From assembly GCA_949358305.1 (NCBI GenBank), contig OX442315.1, positions 8,830,427-8,894,426 of the forward strand: a stretch of 64,000 nt of DNA, read 5' to 3'. This DNA is from Strigamia acuminata. Its lineage: Eukaryota > Arthropoda > Chilopoda > Geophilomorpha > Linotaeniidae. The notes below the pieces were generated by a model that worked only from the letters and a program-made list of their open reading frames with translations, had not been told where the DNA came from and did no database searches. Made by a program: the position numbers and the translations under genes. Of the stretch, positions 51,259 to 62,975 are shown piece after piece (position 1 is the stretch's first letter; every line of letters starts with the position of its first letter).

Positions 51259-52717
51259 TTCGTACACATCTCGTAAAATCTCATGTGACATCTCGTTGGG
51301 AATCATTATGGTGGCAGAAGTTTAATTTAAAAAAGTGCTGATCCTGAATTACTAATTTGTCAAAATGCATGGAATATGTGATACAAAGTTCACATCACGT
51401 TCTGGGTGACCAGATTTTGGAAATGTAAAACCTGGACGATACACAATTTTTCCAAAAATTAGCAATACGAAAAATATCTTTGCGCACTTCCTTTTAATGT
51501 CGACATTAGAACAGCAAAAACAGAAGACAAAAACATGTCTACCGATGAATTTGTCAGTGTATAGTTTATTTTTTGGATGTTCCAAATTAATGACTAAAAT
51601 TAAATTCAAAAATCCTTGTCTGCCTACACATAAATGCAACAATATAAGAACAGATAGTAGCACTTGGTGCATTCGAAAAATCATCAAAACGAGTGTAAAT
51701 GTGTTTACACTTGTAAATGTCGTGTAAATTGGTTAAACGGAAACGATCTGCATGCCATGTTAAAATCTCCTTTTAACGAGTTCTCTCGTTTAAATCGGGT
51801 CTTGCTGGCAGCCATCTTAGATTTTCGTTAGGTTGATTTCAACGATCTCGATCGTAAGAACAATTTTCTAGCAGTTATTATTCTTTTTTAGAGTAAACAA
51901 CAACTATGGTTATTGTTTGGTTTAATTTATCTACACTTGAATTTACACTGAAATTTACACAGAAATTTATTTTTAAACTCGAAAATTGGGTCGTTTAGCT
52001 TGACATTTACACTACCAGTTGCACTGGTCGTTTAGTGCAAATGACTTTTCGAATGCACCTATTTTCTCGCCCGTAATAACCAATTCAAACTTTTGCATTT
52101 TCGTGTGCAAAAATTGAATTTAGGGTTAGGCGAAGTTAGATTTAATTTTATTAATATAATTTGAGGGTCCCCAATTTGTGTCAGTGTCCGGGGGCCCCAA
52201 TTATCATGATGCCCCACTGAAACTATAATAGGATTAGACTATACAAGGACTCGAGCAATTCACCGGCATCAAATTGGGATAAACCTATCTGTACTGTAAC
52301 GAAGAAAAATGTGAAGGTTTCTCAATGCCTTTTGGAATTGGCTGGTGAAGAAGGGGGTAGGTGATTAAATAGCACTGCTTGTCTCATTTTGGCAAAAATA
52401 CCTGTGGTTTCAATGCCAAGACGCCAGAGATTGGGCGTTAAAAACTACATGCAGTGAAGTTTAATGGTTTTGCTTAATGTAGGCTAGACGACTTGATTTT
52501 CTTAAAAATTCCACTGGTGAGTTTACAGTTGGAGCTGGGAATGAGAATTGAGTAAATTTGCTTGACATTTGAAAAGGAGTGGAAAGTTGTTACATTTAGC
52601 CGAAAGTCAATAGAAAATTGCAAATTTTACAAAGATATGACTTAAAATACTAATTGTATGAATAACAAATAAATGATGTTAATATGTCATAATTATGACA
52701 TAACTTATTAACATCAA
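51259..52717. other. Intergenic region
   Basis: No gene or defined element recognised. GGGGGCCCCAATTATCATGATGCCCC-like text near 52190 may belong to an old dispersed repeat. Confidence 0.35.
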
Positions 52718-53091
52718 GCCGCGTGTCGGTATAGTGTGAGTTTTACCGGTATGCCAATAAACCTTGTTTTTACCGGCATGCTGGTGTAAGTAAGAGAGAA
52801 TTTTTTTTCAATTAGAATTGAGCCTAAACAAGCATAAAGAGCATTTTTAGATGTCCAAAAAGTAGGAAATTGGACTAAATTCCTATATATTTTCCCAGAT
52901 TTTAGTAAAAATCTTCGAAATTAAGAAAACTCTAATTTCAGGCCCAAATTCCAATGTAATTATTCATCTGGGCTCTTTTAAGTAAACAAACAACAAAAAA
53001 CCAGCTGTTTCACTTATACCGGCATGTTTCACTTTTTACCAACATGTAAACTCATGTCCAGCGGCATGTGGCTTAAAGCGGGGTAATACGG
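52718..53091. mobile_element. MITE family M1, diverged reverse copy
   Basis: It matches 17934-18363 in reverse: GCGGGGTAATACGG|TA at the right end (TA 53092-53093), CTTATACCGGCATG, CAGATGAATAATT and the AAATTTGGGCC-type centre. The left end is degraded. Confidence 0.75.
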
Positions 53092-53587
53092 TACAATACA
53101 GACAGTAGTTTTTTACTGGTGGTGCACGAAGGGTGCGAGATTAGGAAGGAAATTAAATTGCCTAAATGGTGGAAAGTTGTGTTTGGAGTAAGCTCAATCA
53201 TTTAAAGTGGTGCGTTCATTGAAATCCTTGGTAGCATATTACAGTGCAATTGTTTTTGGATTAAACTAATAAATCGGAAGTGCTTTGAAGATGGCAATGT
53301 AATACCTTGTTTAGACAAAGGTTTTGGATCTCATCCGAAGCTGAGGATATAGATTTATGATCGGTGTGAATGGTGATCTCGGTTCACGGATCTAGAGTCG
53401 TGTGCCCAACGACTCAGTTGGCCAATCCAGTTTCCACAACTCGGTTCGACGATTGGATTCGGATTGGAAACAGACTGTGCAGGCACAAGTCTGTAGCTTT
53501 CCGTTGTTCGCGCAATTTGATAACAAAATCCAAAAACTGTTTCGTGTATTTATATATTTAGATTTTAAAATTAGTATCGTATTTTAC

Positions 53588-53730
53588 CGATTAAGAATCG
53601 CCCTCGAATTGTAGCCGCGACCGAGAGAGGCGATTTGATATAAGAGCCGCCCTCGAATAATAGCCGCGGCTATATACGTTCAATGAACGTAACATTGGAT
53701 ATTGGCCACTATTTAAAATAAGAGCCGTCC
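53588..53730. mobile_element. Word-array MITE fragment (GAGCCGCCCTCGAAT)
   Basis: The words GAATCGCCCTCGAAT, GAGCCGCCCTCGAAT, TAGCCGCGG and GAGCCGTCCTCGATT recur in about 140 AT-rich bases. The start TTTTACCGATTAAG is like the CCGT-type MITE ends. Boundaries are unclear. Confidence 0.45.
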
Positions 53731-54542
53731 TCGATTAAGAGTCTACATCAAACTTCAGAGTGGGTAAACATTTCCAGACTATGATAAACTCTTAGTTTTA
53801 TTAATATAGATTGTTATTTGAAGTTCAGACATTCAATAGCTATTATTTGATGTATGGGGGCTCACGACAACTATTAAATTTTATTCTCACATTGTAAAAC
53901 TGAATAACATTAAATTTACAATCACTTTTAACATATTTCTTCTTTATAAAGATTAATTTTATATTTTCCCATTTCTTATTCAATCCATCTGTTCATCTTT
54001 TTTCACATCAATCATCCCATCTCATAAATTTATATCACTGACCGTTTGAAAAAAATAAAAATTCCACAATCGCATAAAAATTGTAATCTGCATTCACTTT
54101 TATGGTCACAACAAATATTTAATGACATTTTTGCTCAATAAATCTAGCACCATTTTTCCACATAAATCAACCAGTTATTAATTAACTGGTAATGACATAT
54201 AATTTAAAATTCAAATAGCTTGAAGCAAATTTAATTATAAGGATTAATAGAAAGAGAAATTTTTTTGTTTCTGTTCTGAAAGATTCTGTTTTAAACAGAA
54301 AATTCTAAACAGTTGGAACAGTTTAAGAGGTGGCTGGTATTCATTTGGTTTAAGTCAATGAAATGCAATTTTTTTAAGTGAAAAAGTGAAGATGGTGGAA
54401 GATTCAGAATACTAAGCAGACAAGCAATGAATTCTAAACATTTGATTGGTTCTCTGAATTGAAAATTAATTGAAAAGGTTTATCTCTTCAAGTAGCTGAT
54501 TAAGTAAGATTTTGATGCTGAGATCAGTAGCTGCATTCAAAA

Positions 54543-54620
54543 ACTTGACCATGTTTACAAATTCGAGGTTTTTTGACAAACTCGAATATAACACCACCTG
54601 TACTATTCGGGTGAAGACGG
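54543..54620. mobile_element. MITE family M2, right-end fragment
   Basis: ACTCGAATATAACACCACC ... TATTCGGGTGAAGACGG followed by TA (54621-54622) is the inverted-type end of the family at 32151-32591. Confidence 0.7.
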
Positions 54621-55282
54621 TAGGCATAAATCAAATCTGATTATTTTCGTTTTCAATTGATTTAAAACCTTATTGATTTTATTGTATGCAATCCAATCAA
54701 TGTTGGGGTACTTTTGACTTTAGGTGTCGTGTTCAATGTCATTGATATTGTAGTTCATAGTTTATAAGACATGGAATAAAGTTTCCAATTAGAAATTCCT
54801 GGAACAGAGAAGCACCACGTGCATTGTCTTCATATCATGTTGTTTGTAGTTATTATTGTACTAATGATGACTCCAAAGCCAAGCTGGCTTAATATAGGAT
54901 CAAGTGATGCAACCATATGGGGCGCATTAATATGCCCTAGCTTCAACTTCTTGTAAATCTTAAGTATTTTTTATTTTTCGAGTGTCTCGCACTCCATTGG
55001 TCATTCTTGTGGTCATATATTCAGGCCCACCTTTACTATTGGGCTAACTGGGCTGCAGTCCAGGGGCGCCGGGGCAGAGGGGAACACCAGGCAGAGAGGT
55101 GTGCCGGGCAGGGAGGGATGCTGGGCAGAGAAGAGTGCCAGGTGCTTCCTACAAAGAGTCTTCATTAGTGTTCCAATATAAGCTGAACTTGTAGGCCAGT
55201 TCCTACACATTGTTGATAGTGTGTAAAACACATGGGCGCTACAGGTCAGGGGGCACCACCTCGGATGGCATTTTTTCTCTAA

Positions 55283-55380
55283 GATGCATTTTTAGGTCCA
55301 AAAATGCATTTTTAGGTTCAAAAATGCATTTTTAGGTTCAAAAATTCAATTTTTGGTTCAAATTTATTTTTGTACAAAAA
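55283..55380. repeat. About 20-bp tandem repeat
   Basis: AAAAATGCATTTTTAGGTTC recurs about four to five times with variation. Confidence 0.75.
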
Positions 55381-55582
55381 TGCTTACTGGTGTTTTTTTT
55401 TGAAGGGGGGTGAGAGTGATGCTAGGATGCCCAAAAAACACGAGTGCACTACAAGTATACTCTAGGAACGGGCCTTTGAAATTGTAAATGTAAAAATGAT
55501 TTTTTTTTTAAATTATGACAAGGGGCAAGAGGCGACTGATTTTTTTAAGCCCAGGGCACTGAGAAGTATTAAGACGGAGTAT

Positions 55583-55860
55583 TGTGACGCTTTTGGTCAG
55601 TTCCACTTATTGTAAAACCTACAATAAATCAATCGTGCTAATTTCTATCATCATGACAGTCACACTTTAATTTCTTCCTCAAATCACAAAGCGACACATG
55701 CACCAAGGAACACTTTATTGGCGACGAGGATTTGACCATCATGTACCATATATCTTCTAATTCCCACAGGTCTCTTGCTGTGTTCCTGGATATTCCAAAC
55801 AATTAATTAGATTAAATCAGTCTCGGAATTCAAGTGGTGGAATCAGTTGAATGCCGTTTC
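55583..55860 (+). mobile_element. LTR and leader fragment of a Mag-like element
   Basis: An LTR-like piece from TGTGACGCTTTTGG ends about 55716, directly before the tRNA-Ser(GCU)-type primer site TGGCGACGAGGAT (55718-55730). The sequence differs from the LTR at 17513. No gag was recognised after the leader. Confidence 0.55.
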
Positions 55861-56162
55861 ATGTCTTCTATCGATTATTTGGCCTTAAAAGTTATGCCTA
55901 TGGGTAAATAAGTAATACTAGAGTGGATAAGTGAATAAGAATTTTATAAGAATTTTATAAGAATTTTATTAAGATTGTAAAAGGGTATTATACAATACAG
56001 CGAAACACAGGAGTAAATGAAAGCGCGAGAAACAACGAGCGTTGTTTGCGCGCGAAAAATGGTGGCAACGAATTGCCACGCAATATGTAAAGACAGTAAA
56101 GATGTAAAATCTTACGATTTCAATTGGTTCTTCGACTAAGGAGCCAGAACCATGGCCAGCTA

Positions 56163-56348
56163 GGGTAATTACGTATACAAAACGTTTCATTTGTCATCCT
56201 TTTTGGCACATTTAAGAAATTTTGGGCTTTTAATTGTGCACCCGCGCGCAATTTGAGGCCCGCGCATTATCGGCAAAAAAAATTTGCCCGCGTGCAATTG
56301 GAGGTTTGCAGGCTGTTAGAGGCCTGCGGACAATTCGAAGATATACGG
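56163..56348. mobile_element. MITE family M4, partial copy
   Basis: It shares GGTAATTACGTATACAAAAC, GTTTCATTTGTCATCC and the end word block (CCGCGCGCAATTTGAGGCCC ... GGACAATTCGAAGATATACGG) with 60347-60687. The right end is followed by TA (56349-56350). Confidence 0.7.
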
Positions 56349-56350
56349 TA

Positions 56351-57210
56351 TTAGTTCTCTTTTATCGTGCTGGCCTCCTATTGCGCATGGAGCAAAAACT
56401 ATTTTTGCAAATAGTGCACGGGTTTCTAATTGCGCACAGGTGTGCAATTAGAGACAAACGTTAAATCAAAAGTTCAAAAAGGAACGGAAATATTGTGATG
56501 AAACGTTTTCTACAGAATGTTTGGTTTTGAGTATATTAATTAAATACAAATCGAATTGTTTTGAAAATTAATGATTATAACAGGAAAATAAATTAAATTC
56601 CGATTGAAAACTGGAAGCACATTTCTGAATTTCTTAATCATTTACCTGAATATCAAAAAATAGATTTTACTTTTTATGGAAACAAAAGCTTGATTTTTTT
56701 TCAAGGTCTGGCCATAGGATTTCAATTCTTGTGCAACATGAAAAACCTCTCAGAAGAAACTCTACAGCTTTGAAACGACAATTCAACATGTCCATTGATA
56801 CATAAATCCAGCCAAAGTGTTTCTCAAATGCTAAGATGAAGGGCTACAATGAAAAAAGAATCCAAGATGTGCTTCCTGTCTACAGTAATCTGCATCTAAA
56901 GTGGAAAATTTTTCTGAAATAGGAATATATAGAAGCACCTCGCCCTTTTTAAAGCTTCTCATTCTTTTAAGAACCAGCTCAAGATCAAGCAAAGAATGCC
57001 ACAATTCATTTATATTGTCGAAGTATCAATTTCTTAATGAGTGGGGGGGATTTACAAATAAACCAAGAATTTCCCTTGGCAATTTGCACAAAGTACAAAT
57101 AAAATGAAGAAATCTCTGAATCCCATTTTCATTTGTTAGTAGGGGCGTTAAAAGTGTGTTTGTTTATGTCAGTTTTGGTGATGTGACCCGGCCACCGGGT
57201 CAGTTTTAAT
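56351..57210. other. Intergenic region
   Basis: An open stretch at about 56596-56775 reads like protein (HISEFLNHLPEYQKIDF) but is bounded by stops and lacks clear splice sites, so it is not called. Word repeats like those of family M4 continue to about 56460. Confidence 0.35.
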
Positions 57211-57317
57211 TACAGTAGAGCGTTGATTATCCCAACTAATCGGGGTCATGGTCGTGCATAAAATTGATTTGTTTGCATAATTGGTTCTTATGTTTATACA
57301 TATACGAGTAGTGTAAA

Positions 57318-57480
57318 CAAAAAAATTGATAAAATCGACTAAACTATTAAAATCGATAAAATCGACTAAACTCTATTAAAATCGATAAAATCGACTAAAC
57401 TCTATTAAAATCGATAAAATCGACTAAACTCGACAAAACTCTATTGAAATTGATAAAATCGACTAAACTCGACTAAAATC
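57318..57480. repeat. AAAATCGATAAAATCGACTA tandem repeat
   Basis: Units of about 29 bp (AAATCGATAAAATCGACTAA plus ACTCTATTA) repeat about five times with variation. Confidence 0.8.
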
Positions 57481-57485
57481 GACTA

Positions 57486-57919
57486 CCGTACCGCCTCGTT
57501 TAAACGCCCGGGCGTTTATATATATTTTTTCAGCCGACCTACCCGGCGGCAATATGAAACCCGGCGTTTAATTGGGCACGGCGCTTAACCAGATAAAAAG
57601 TGCGAAATTAGTTTTGGGGAATATAAATTGTCAAAAACAGATTTCATTGGAGCCAAAACGGTGTCTTACCAGAGGAAATGAAGCAATTGAACAGTAAGGC
57701 GTTTATATATTTTACCGACGAGAAATAGTATCGTCGTACATAACGTATGCGGCACTTTCGGTACGTTATCTGAACGTAATTTCACATTTACCCGGCGCCT
57801 ATTTGAACCCCGGCGTTTGTACGGGCCCGGCGCCTATAAACTTTTGGGGCGATGACTGCCAGGCGCTAAAACGAGGCGGGCGCTTGTATGAACCCGGGCG
57901 TTTAAACGGGGCGGTACGG
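57486..57919. mobile_element. TA-flanked MITE, family M3 (CCGTACCGCC ends)
   Basis: 434 bp, ends CCGTACCGCCTCGTTTAAAC and its inverted match over about 27 bp with one difference, TA on both sides (57484-57485 and 57920-57921). The interior repeats GGCGTTTA, GGCGCCTA and GAACCCGG words in both orientations. Confidence 0.88.
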
Positions 57920-58197
57920 TACACTTGACTAAAATCGACTAAACTTGACTAAAATCGATAAAATCGACTCATATGGCACCACACTACAGAATACCACATT
58001 GCCATACTGTAATGCATACACAACATTCCATCAACAATCAACTAAAATCGATTACAATTGACTAAAAAATCAAACATTGCTGTTCGGTTAATTGCTTCGA
58101 TGATTGACGTTCAGATAATCGACATTCTACTGGAATAGCGTAGGTTCTGACTTTCCGTCTCGACATTTCATGTTTAGCAGAAAACTAACGCTGTATA

Positions 58198-59402
58198 CAG
58201 GGTGAACCAAAAGTCTGTTCCCCTCAAATATTTCTTGAGCAATTGCATCTAGGCCAACTTTGATAAAGCGATTGTATAGGAAGTTGGGTGAGAGCAATCC
58301 AATGATGTCATCAAATTTGACCTAAAAGGCCATTTTCAAGGTCATTCACTTGCTAACTTCTAAACCAATCAGGTTAGAGCAAAAAAGTCTATTACAAAGT
58401 TGTAGAGCACCATCAAATTAGTACTATCCAACTTACCTTAGTCATCTTAAGTTAAATGTTTTCCTTTTAAAAAGGAGACAAATCAGCCAGCCATTCTGAC
58501 AAACCTTAAATTTCTATCACAAAAATACTGAATTACTTAAATAAACGTATTGAAATGTGCATCATTATGCAAGTAAACAAGAAAAACCACTGCCTTTTTT
58601 AATTCCTCAATAATTATTTTACCACAAGATTAATCCTTGGCTATATGGATTTATGGACAAGCTTTTTCTTGAATAGGAAAATTTTTTTTCCTATGAATTT
58701 TTTTTGCTGAAAATTTGTGACTGTGTTTATCTGATAATAAAGTAAATCTCAAGTGAAATTTGTAATGATTCATCATTTATTTAATTAAATATTCAACTTG
58801 GAAATTTTCTGCCCTTTAAAACTCCAGCTTAACTTTTAAGCTGGCTTTGCTGCATTTGTAAACAGCGCATCAGTGAAAAGCTTTTTGCATTTACCAGTAG
58901 TGATTAAAACCACCGCCAGATGGCTCAAATCTATTTATTTTTATTGTTTAAGCAATACGTCCTCTATAAAATTAGTTCCGAACTAAAAACAAATTAAATG
59001 GCGCTTTAACCAATCGACTTAAAAATTGTCCATAAATCCGTAATGGCTTAAACCAGAACGACACATTTTATCCTTATGCCTCCGAGGGTTAAAAAATTTC
59101 ACTTTGCCGATTTTTTTTCTGATTTGTCTCCTTTTTAAAAAGAAAACATTTAACTTAAGATGATTAAGATAAGTTGGATAATACTAATTTGATGGTGCAA
59201 CTTTGTAATTGACTTTTTTGCTCTAACCCGATTGGTTTCGAAGTTAGCAAGTGAATGACCTTGAAAATGGCCTTTAAGGTCAAATTTGATGACATCATTG
59301 GATTGCTCTCACCCAACTTCCTATACGATTGCTTCATCAAAGTTGGCCTAGATGCAATTGCTCAGGAAATATTTGAGGGGAACAGACTTTTGGTTCACCC
59401 TG
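58198..59402. mobile_element. Foldback element F1 with about 295-bp inverted arms
   Basis: CAGGGTGAACCAAAAGTCTG starts both arms (58198 rightward; 59402 leftward) and similarity runs to TTAAAAAGGAGACAAATCAG, about 295 bp at roughly 95% identity. TATA flanks both ends, consistent with a TA target. A TTAA-flanked MITE sits in the middle. The arms resemble mariner-type ends; no transposase is present. A related single arm is at 24526-24800. Confidence 0.88.
58634..59088. mobile_element. TTAA-flanked MITE, reverse copy, inside F1
   Basis: TTAA at 58630-58633 and 59089-59092. The right end CCTTATGCCTCCGAGGG is the inverted counterpart of the left end of the copy at 62976-63437. Shared interior includes TGGATTTATGGACAAGC and TTTACCAGTAGTG. 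TTAA targets and CCCT ends fit the piggyBac group. Confidence 0.8.
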
Positions 59403-60345
59403 TATACAGTACACAAGCAGCTGGTGATAAAAGTTTAAACTTCTCATTTAGAGTTTCAACAGAATCTAGGCAATATTGTCATTCAAAGAGTAATTAGTAC
59501 ACTAGATTCGATGAGCGAAGCACTTTACTCATGAGTGACAATTGGCGCCATTTAACTATTGGTTGCATCAAACACAGACATAAACACCAATACAAACACA
59601 AACACAGTGTTATTGTAGTATTATGCAAATTCTCACCAGATTCTCTGGTGTTAACAACAACAACAAGTGCAGTGAAGAAAAACAAGTGGAACCATGACAA
59701 TAAATAAATAAACAATTCAAAACATCATATTTTTTATATTGGTTTTGAATTATTAATGTCTAGTTTTCTGTCAAATATAAAGTCATACATCATTATTTTA
59801 TTTATGTTTGAAGCAGACACATAGAAGACAAGTTGAGACAGCTGTGTTATCAGGATAGCAACAAAACTCTTCTTTAAGAACAGGGGTCAACAAATATCTG
59901 GGAACAGGTCGCTGTGACACTTACAAATTCCTTCCTGGTGACTACATTTTCAAAAATTCAAAATCAAGTAGACACATAATTTTGATATCTGTTTAAGTTA
60001 GTGTTTCTTAAAAAAAGTAATTACTTTTAATCAAATTTTGTATTTAATTAATACATTATACTGTATGTTGTAAGGTCACATTTTAAAATGTGTACAGTTT
60101 AACCTCGATTATCAGAACACTGGTTAAACGACCTTTCGGTTATCTGAACAGCAGTCAAGCGATTTTTTATCGATTTTTTACGGATTCTTATCCGTTTTTT
60201 AATGATTTTTAATATTTTTTGACGATTTTTAATATTTTTTGACAATTTTTAATATTTTTTGACGATTTTTACAAACTTTTAATCGGTTTTTAATGTATTT
60301 TGAAAATTTGTATCTATTTTTGGTTGGTTTTAATGTTTTCTAACT
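59403..60345. other. Intergenic region with simple repeats
   Basis: CA/TA-rich simple sequence near 59575-59610, a pogo-like scrap (CAGTTTAACCTCGATTATC, about 60098) and a 20-bp tandem GATTTTTAATATTTTTTGAC (about 60205-60275). No gene was recognised. Confidence 0.4.
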
Positions 60346-60346
60346 A

Positions 60347-60687
60347 CCGTATGTCTTCAAATAGTGCACCCGCGCGCTATTTTTTCCCCGCGCACAAATA
60401 GAGGCCCGCTGGCTATTTAAACCCAGCATCGGCCAATTGGCCAATGCATGATTTTTTGAACGTATCTGCAACGAAAAACACCTAAAAGTGTGACAAATGA
60501 AACGTTTTTCATTCGTTTCGGTAATTACGTATACAAAACGTTTCATTTGTCATCCTCATTTGGCACATTTCAAAAATTTTCGGCACAATTCGAGGTCCGC
60601 GCGTTATTGACAAAAAAGAAATTTGCCCCGCGCGCAATTGGAGGTCCGCGCTATTAGAGGCCCGCGGACAATTCGAAGATACACTAT
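60347..60687. mobile_element. MITE family M4 (CCGTATGTCTTC end)
   Basis: The left end is TA|CCGTATGTCTTCAAATAG and the right end GGACAATTCGAAGATACACT its diverged inverse. Words such as CACCCGCGCGC, GAGGCCCGC and CCGCGCGCAATTGGAGG are reiterated near both ends. Partial copy at 56163-56348. Confidence 0.75.
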
Positions 60688-60702
60688 GTGTATAAATGAA
60701 TC

Positions 60703-60905
60703 TGGTACACCTTAGCGATTACGCTTTAGCAACGACATTTTAGTGACTACCCACTTTAGCGATAGGGTCATTTTTGCTATAACATGGCTGCTAAATGGCA
60801 AACTAATATTCTTGTCGACCTGACGTGTGTTGCTAAAACAGGCTTAATTAGCCCTTTTTCGCTAAGACGGGCGTCGCTAGCACCTGAGAAAAAGGTGTTG
60901 ACACT
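60703..60905. mobile_element. Possible word-array element (TTAGCGAC type)
   Basis: TTAGCGATTACG, TTAGCAACG, TTAGTGAC, TTAGCGATAGG, then in the other orientation GTTGCTAAA, TCGCTAAGACG and GTCGCTAGC occur within 200 bp. The ends GGTACACCTTAGC and GCTAGCACC are weakly inverted. Similar in design to the other small elements here, but less certain. Confidence 0.35.
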
Positions 60906-61992
60906 TGAGTTGTTTTTAGTTTTGTCGACTCTTGCTTAAAAAAGATGATACAACTTAAAAGATGTAAGTTTGTGGTAAATATTTTCCACACTGGCTGTTT
61001 TTCAGTTTTTGTTTGCCTCATTTTCCATCTCTTAGCAATTAATCTTCTTGATTTCTGTTTTTTTGTATGTCATAAAATACCGACCAATTACGTGCTATCC
61101 AATTATGTTAGCAAATTAGTGTTGTCTTCGCTTGCTCTGGAGATATTGTATTTGATTGGAACACTTTAAAGTAAACATCCTTAGTTTTAAAAAAAACGAG
61201 AACTGGTTTGTATAGTCTTGTTCGACTCAAAAGGGACACCTTCTCCCATTGGCCTAGCCGTATTACTGGTGTAGTAATCCAAAAATATAGACCCAAACAC
61301 CAGAAATGCATTACAATGTACAGACATTGTAATCGATTGCCTAGGTAGCAGCCAAAATTTCAAAATTGAATGCTTTCCAGACAAAGCAACCAATAAAAAG
61401 AGTTTTTAGCCGCTTTTTCAAGTTAAAGCAAGCTTTTAAATTTTACCCGCTCCCTTGTGTTTCCACCTTTACTCTATTGACTCCACTGGAGTGTTTTAAA
61501 TAAATAAATAAATAAATAATTGACAATTTGAATACACTATTCTTACCAAAGACCTTTCGACTGTTTCCAGTTAACTTCAACAGCGCACTTAAATTGTAAT
61601 TTAATTCTTTTTAATAAAAAACACCAAGTCATAAGCAAATGAAACAGAAGTTTTAAAGGAAAACTCGAGAGGATGCTTCTAATATGTGGTATGTTTGTTT
61701 TATGTACTGTATGTATACCAAAATCTGTTTTCGCACTCGAAGCTCTAGAACACCCAAATGAATGGAAAATCAAGCCCAACAATGGCGTATAAACAAGAAA
61801 TAAATTGTGCTAATAACTTTATGTTAATTTACATGTTAAAATTACTTATTTTGTTGTTGTTTTGTTTTGGTGCAATAACCTACATCCTCAAAATGAATTG
61901 TTTCTTAAATTTTTAATAATCAATTAATTTTTTTACTACATTTCAGCCAAATAATTATGATTAGTAAATAACATGAATTTTTAACTTTGGTA
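60906..61992. other. Intergenic region
   Basis: No exon, element or long repeat recognised except the TAAA run. The low-coordinate side of the knottin-like gene (its 3' side) lies near 61990. Confidence 0.4.
61490..61520. repeat. TAAA microsatellite
   Basis: About six AAAT/TAAA units in a row. Confidence 0.8.
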
Positions 61993-62228
61993 TTAAACGC
62001 ATTGGGACACATCACTTGATATGTTAGCACAATCCAAACCTACACAGCAATCTCTGAAAGTTTTGCAGGGTTTAGATTTCATACCACATTTAGGTGCAGC
62101 TTTAGCACTAGAAATACTTAAAGAAACAAATAAAATTGTGTTTTCTATTCAATCTGTAAATTGACTTACTTTGGGATCAAAATCAGAATAAAAAAGAAGA
62201 GAAAAAACAAAATAGATGTCATTTTCAT
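61993..62228 (-). CDS. Small secreted cystine-knot-type (knottin-like) peptide
   Basis: Two minus-strand exons, 62170-62228 and 61993-62107, are joined across a 62-bp intron with canonical ends (AAA|GTAAGT ... TTTCTAG); phase 2 fits. The product is 57 residues. Exon 1 is almost entirely a hydrophobic signal peptide. Exon 2 encodes six cysteines spaced C-x6-C-x5-CC-x4-C-x9-C, with one residue after the last, which satisfies the inhibitor cystine knot framework. Such peptides include ion-channel-active venom peptides, antimicrobial peptides and endogenous regulators, and sequence alone does not choose among them. Both exons are too short for usual ORF calling. Nothing nearby suggests a venom cluster. 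Confidence 0.7.
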
Positions 62229-62971
62229 TTTGGTATAAACCACGAACAGAAATAAGACCAGAATGCAAAATCAACTGCTCAAAGCAATAAAAATGCATTA
62301 CCAGCATCCGTGTTCATTAAATTTCTCACAGTACTTATTGTTTGTTTGATTTCATAAAAAACAAGTGTAACCTTACATTCTTAAAATGGAAAAAGTGACA
62401 GATCCGATTAAACTTTTACAACATCTTATTTAGAGATTCTGCAAAAGTTTACATCAAAAATCAATACTATTAGGATGAAATTGCAATATTTGCTGATATT
62501 CTCTTACAAAGAGATACTGCAATGAAAATAAATTCACAAAATAATGCCCATCCAATGAGTCTATAAGAAAATACATATACTTGTTATAAATTCACACAAT
62601 TCTTCCTAAACTTTGAAAGTGGCAATTGAAAATATTGATTGAATTTAGTTAAAATAAAATATTGTTAGTCATTCAATGTGCCAACCAAAAGAATACAACT
62701 GCTCTCAGCAGCTGATCCAATGCATCCAATTTCTTTCAATTTTCTTTCATTTCCTGTCAGAAATTCAGCATTAGTGAACATGTGATTTAATGCCTATGCC
62801 AGTTGCAGAGACTAATTATTCCAAACAATATTGTGCTATTATTTTATCAACAGTAAAAAAAACTGTATTAAGTCAAATCTGAATCTGAGCAACAAGTTTA
62901 ACACACTTCCTTGTATCTTTCTAGACCCATCTAATTCATTTGCATCCGTAGACGGGTTCAAAAAGTAAATG
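62229..62971. other. Upstream of knottin-like gene
   Basis: The promoter of the minus-strand peptide gene would lie here. A TATAAA-like string (GGTATAAACC, about 62232) is right at the start codon side. No other feature was recognised. Confidence 0.35.
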
Positions 62972-62975
62972 TTAA

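Larger units (their letters stand above)
53094..55582. other. Intergenic region with element scraps
   Basis: Holds a GCCGCCCTCGAAT/GCCGCGG word element (about 53588-53730), an M2 MITE fragment (54543-54620), a GGGCTGCAGTCCAGGGGCGC-type dispersed fragment (about 55050) and a 20-bp tandem repeat (55283-55380). No coding gene was recognised. Confidence 0.4.
57213..58132. mobile_element. pogo/Tigger-like element with nested MITE
   Basis: The left end TA|CAGTAGAGCGTTGATTATCC pairs with the right end GATAATCGACATTCTACTG in inverted orientation. The interior carries an AAATCGACTAAACT-type tandem repeat (57318-57480) and a nested TA-flanked MITE (57486-57919). No transposase remains. Confidence 0.7.

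Noticed and set aside
56596-56775. Open, protein-like stretch (HISEFLNHLPEYQKIDF)
   Set aside because: A stop directly precedes it, another ends it, and no convincing splice sites or family were seen. It may be a decayed coding relic but is not supportable.
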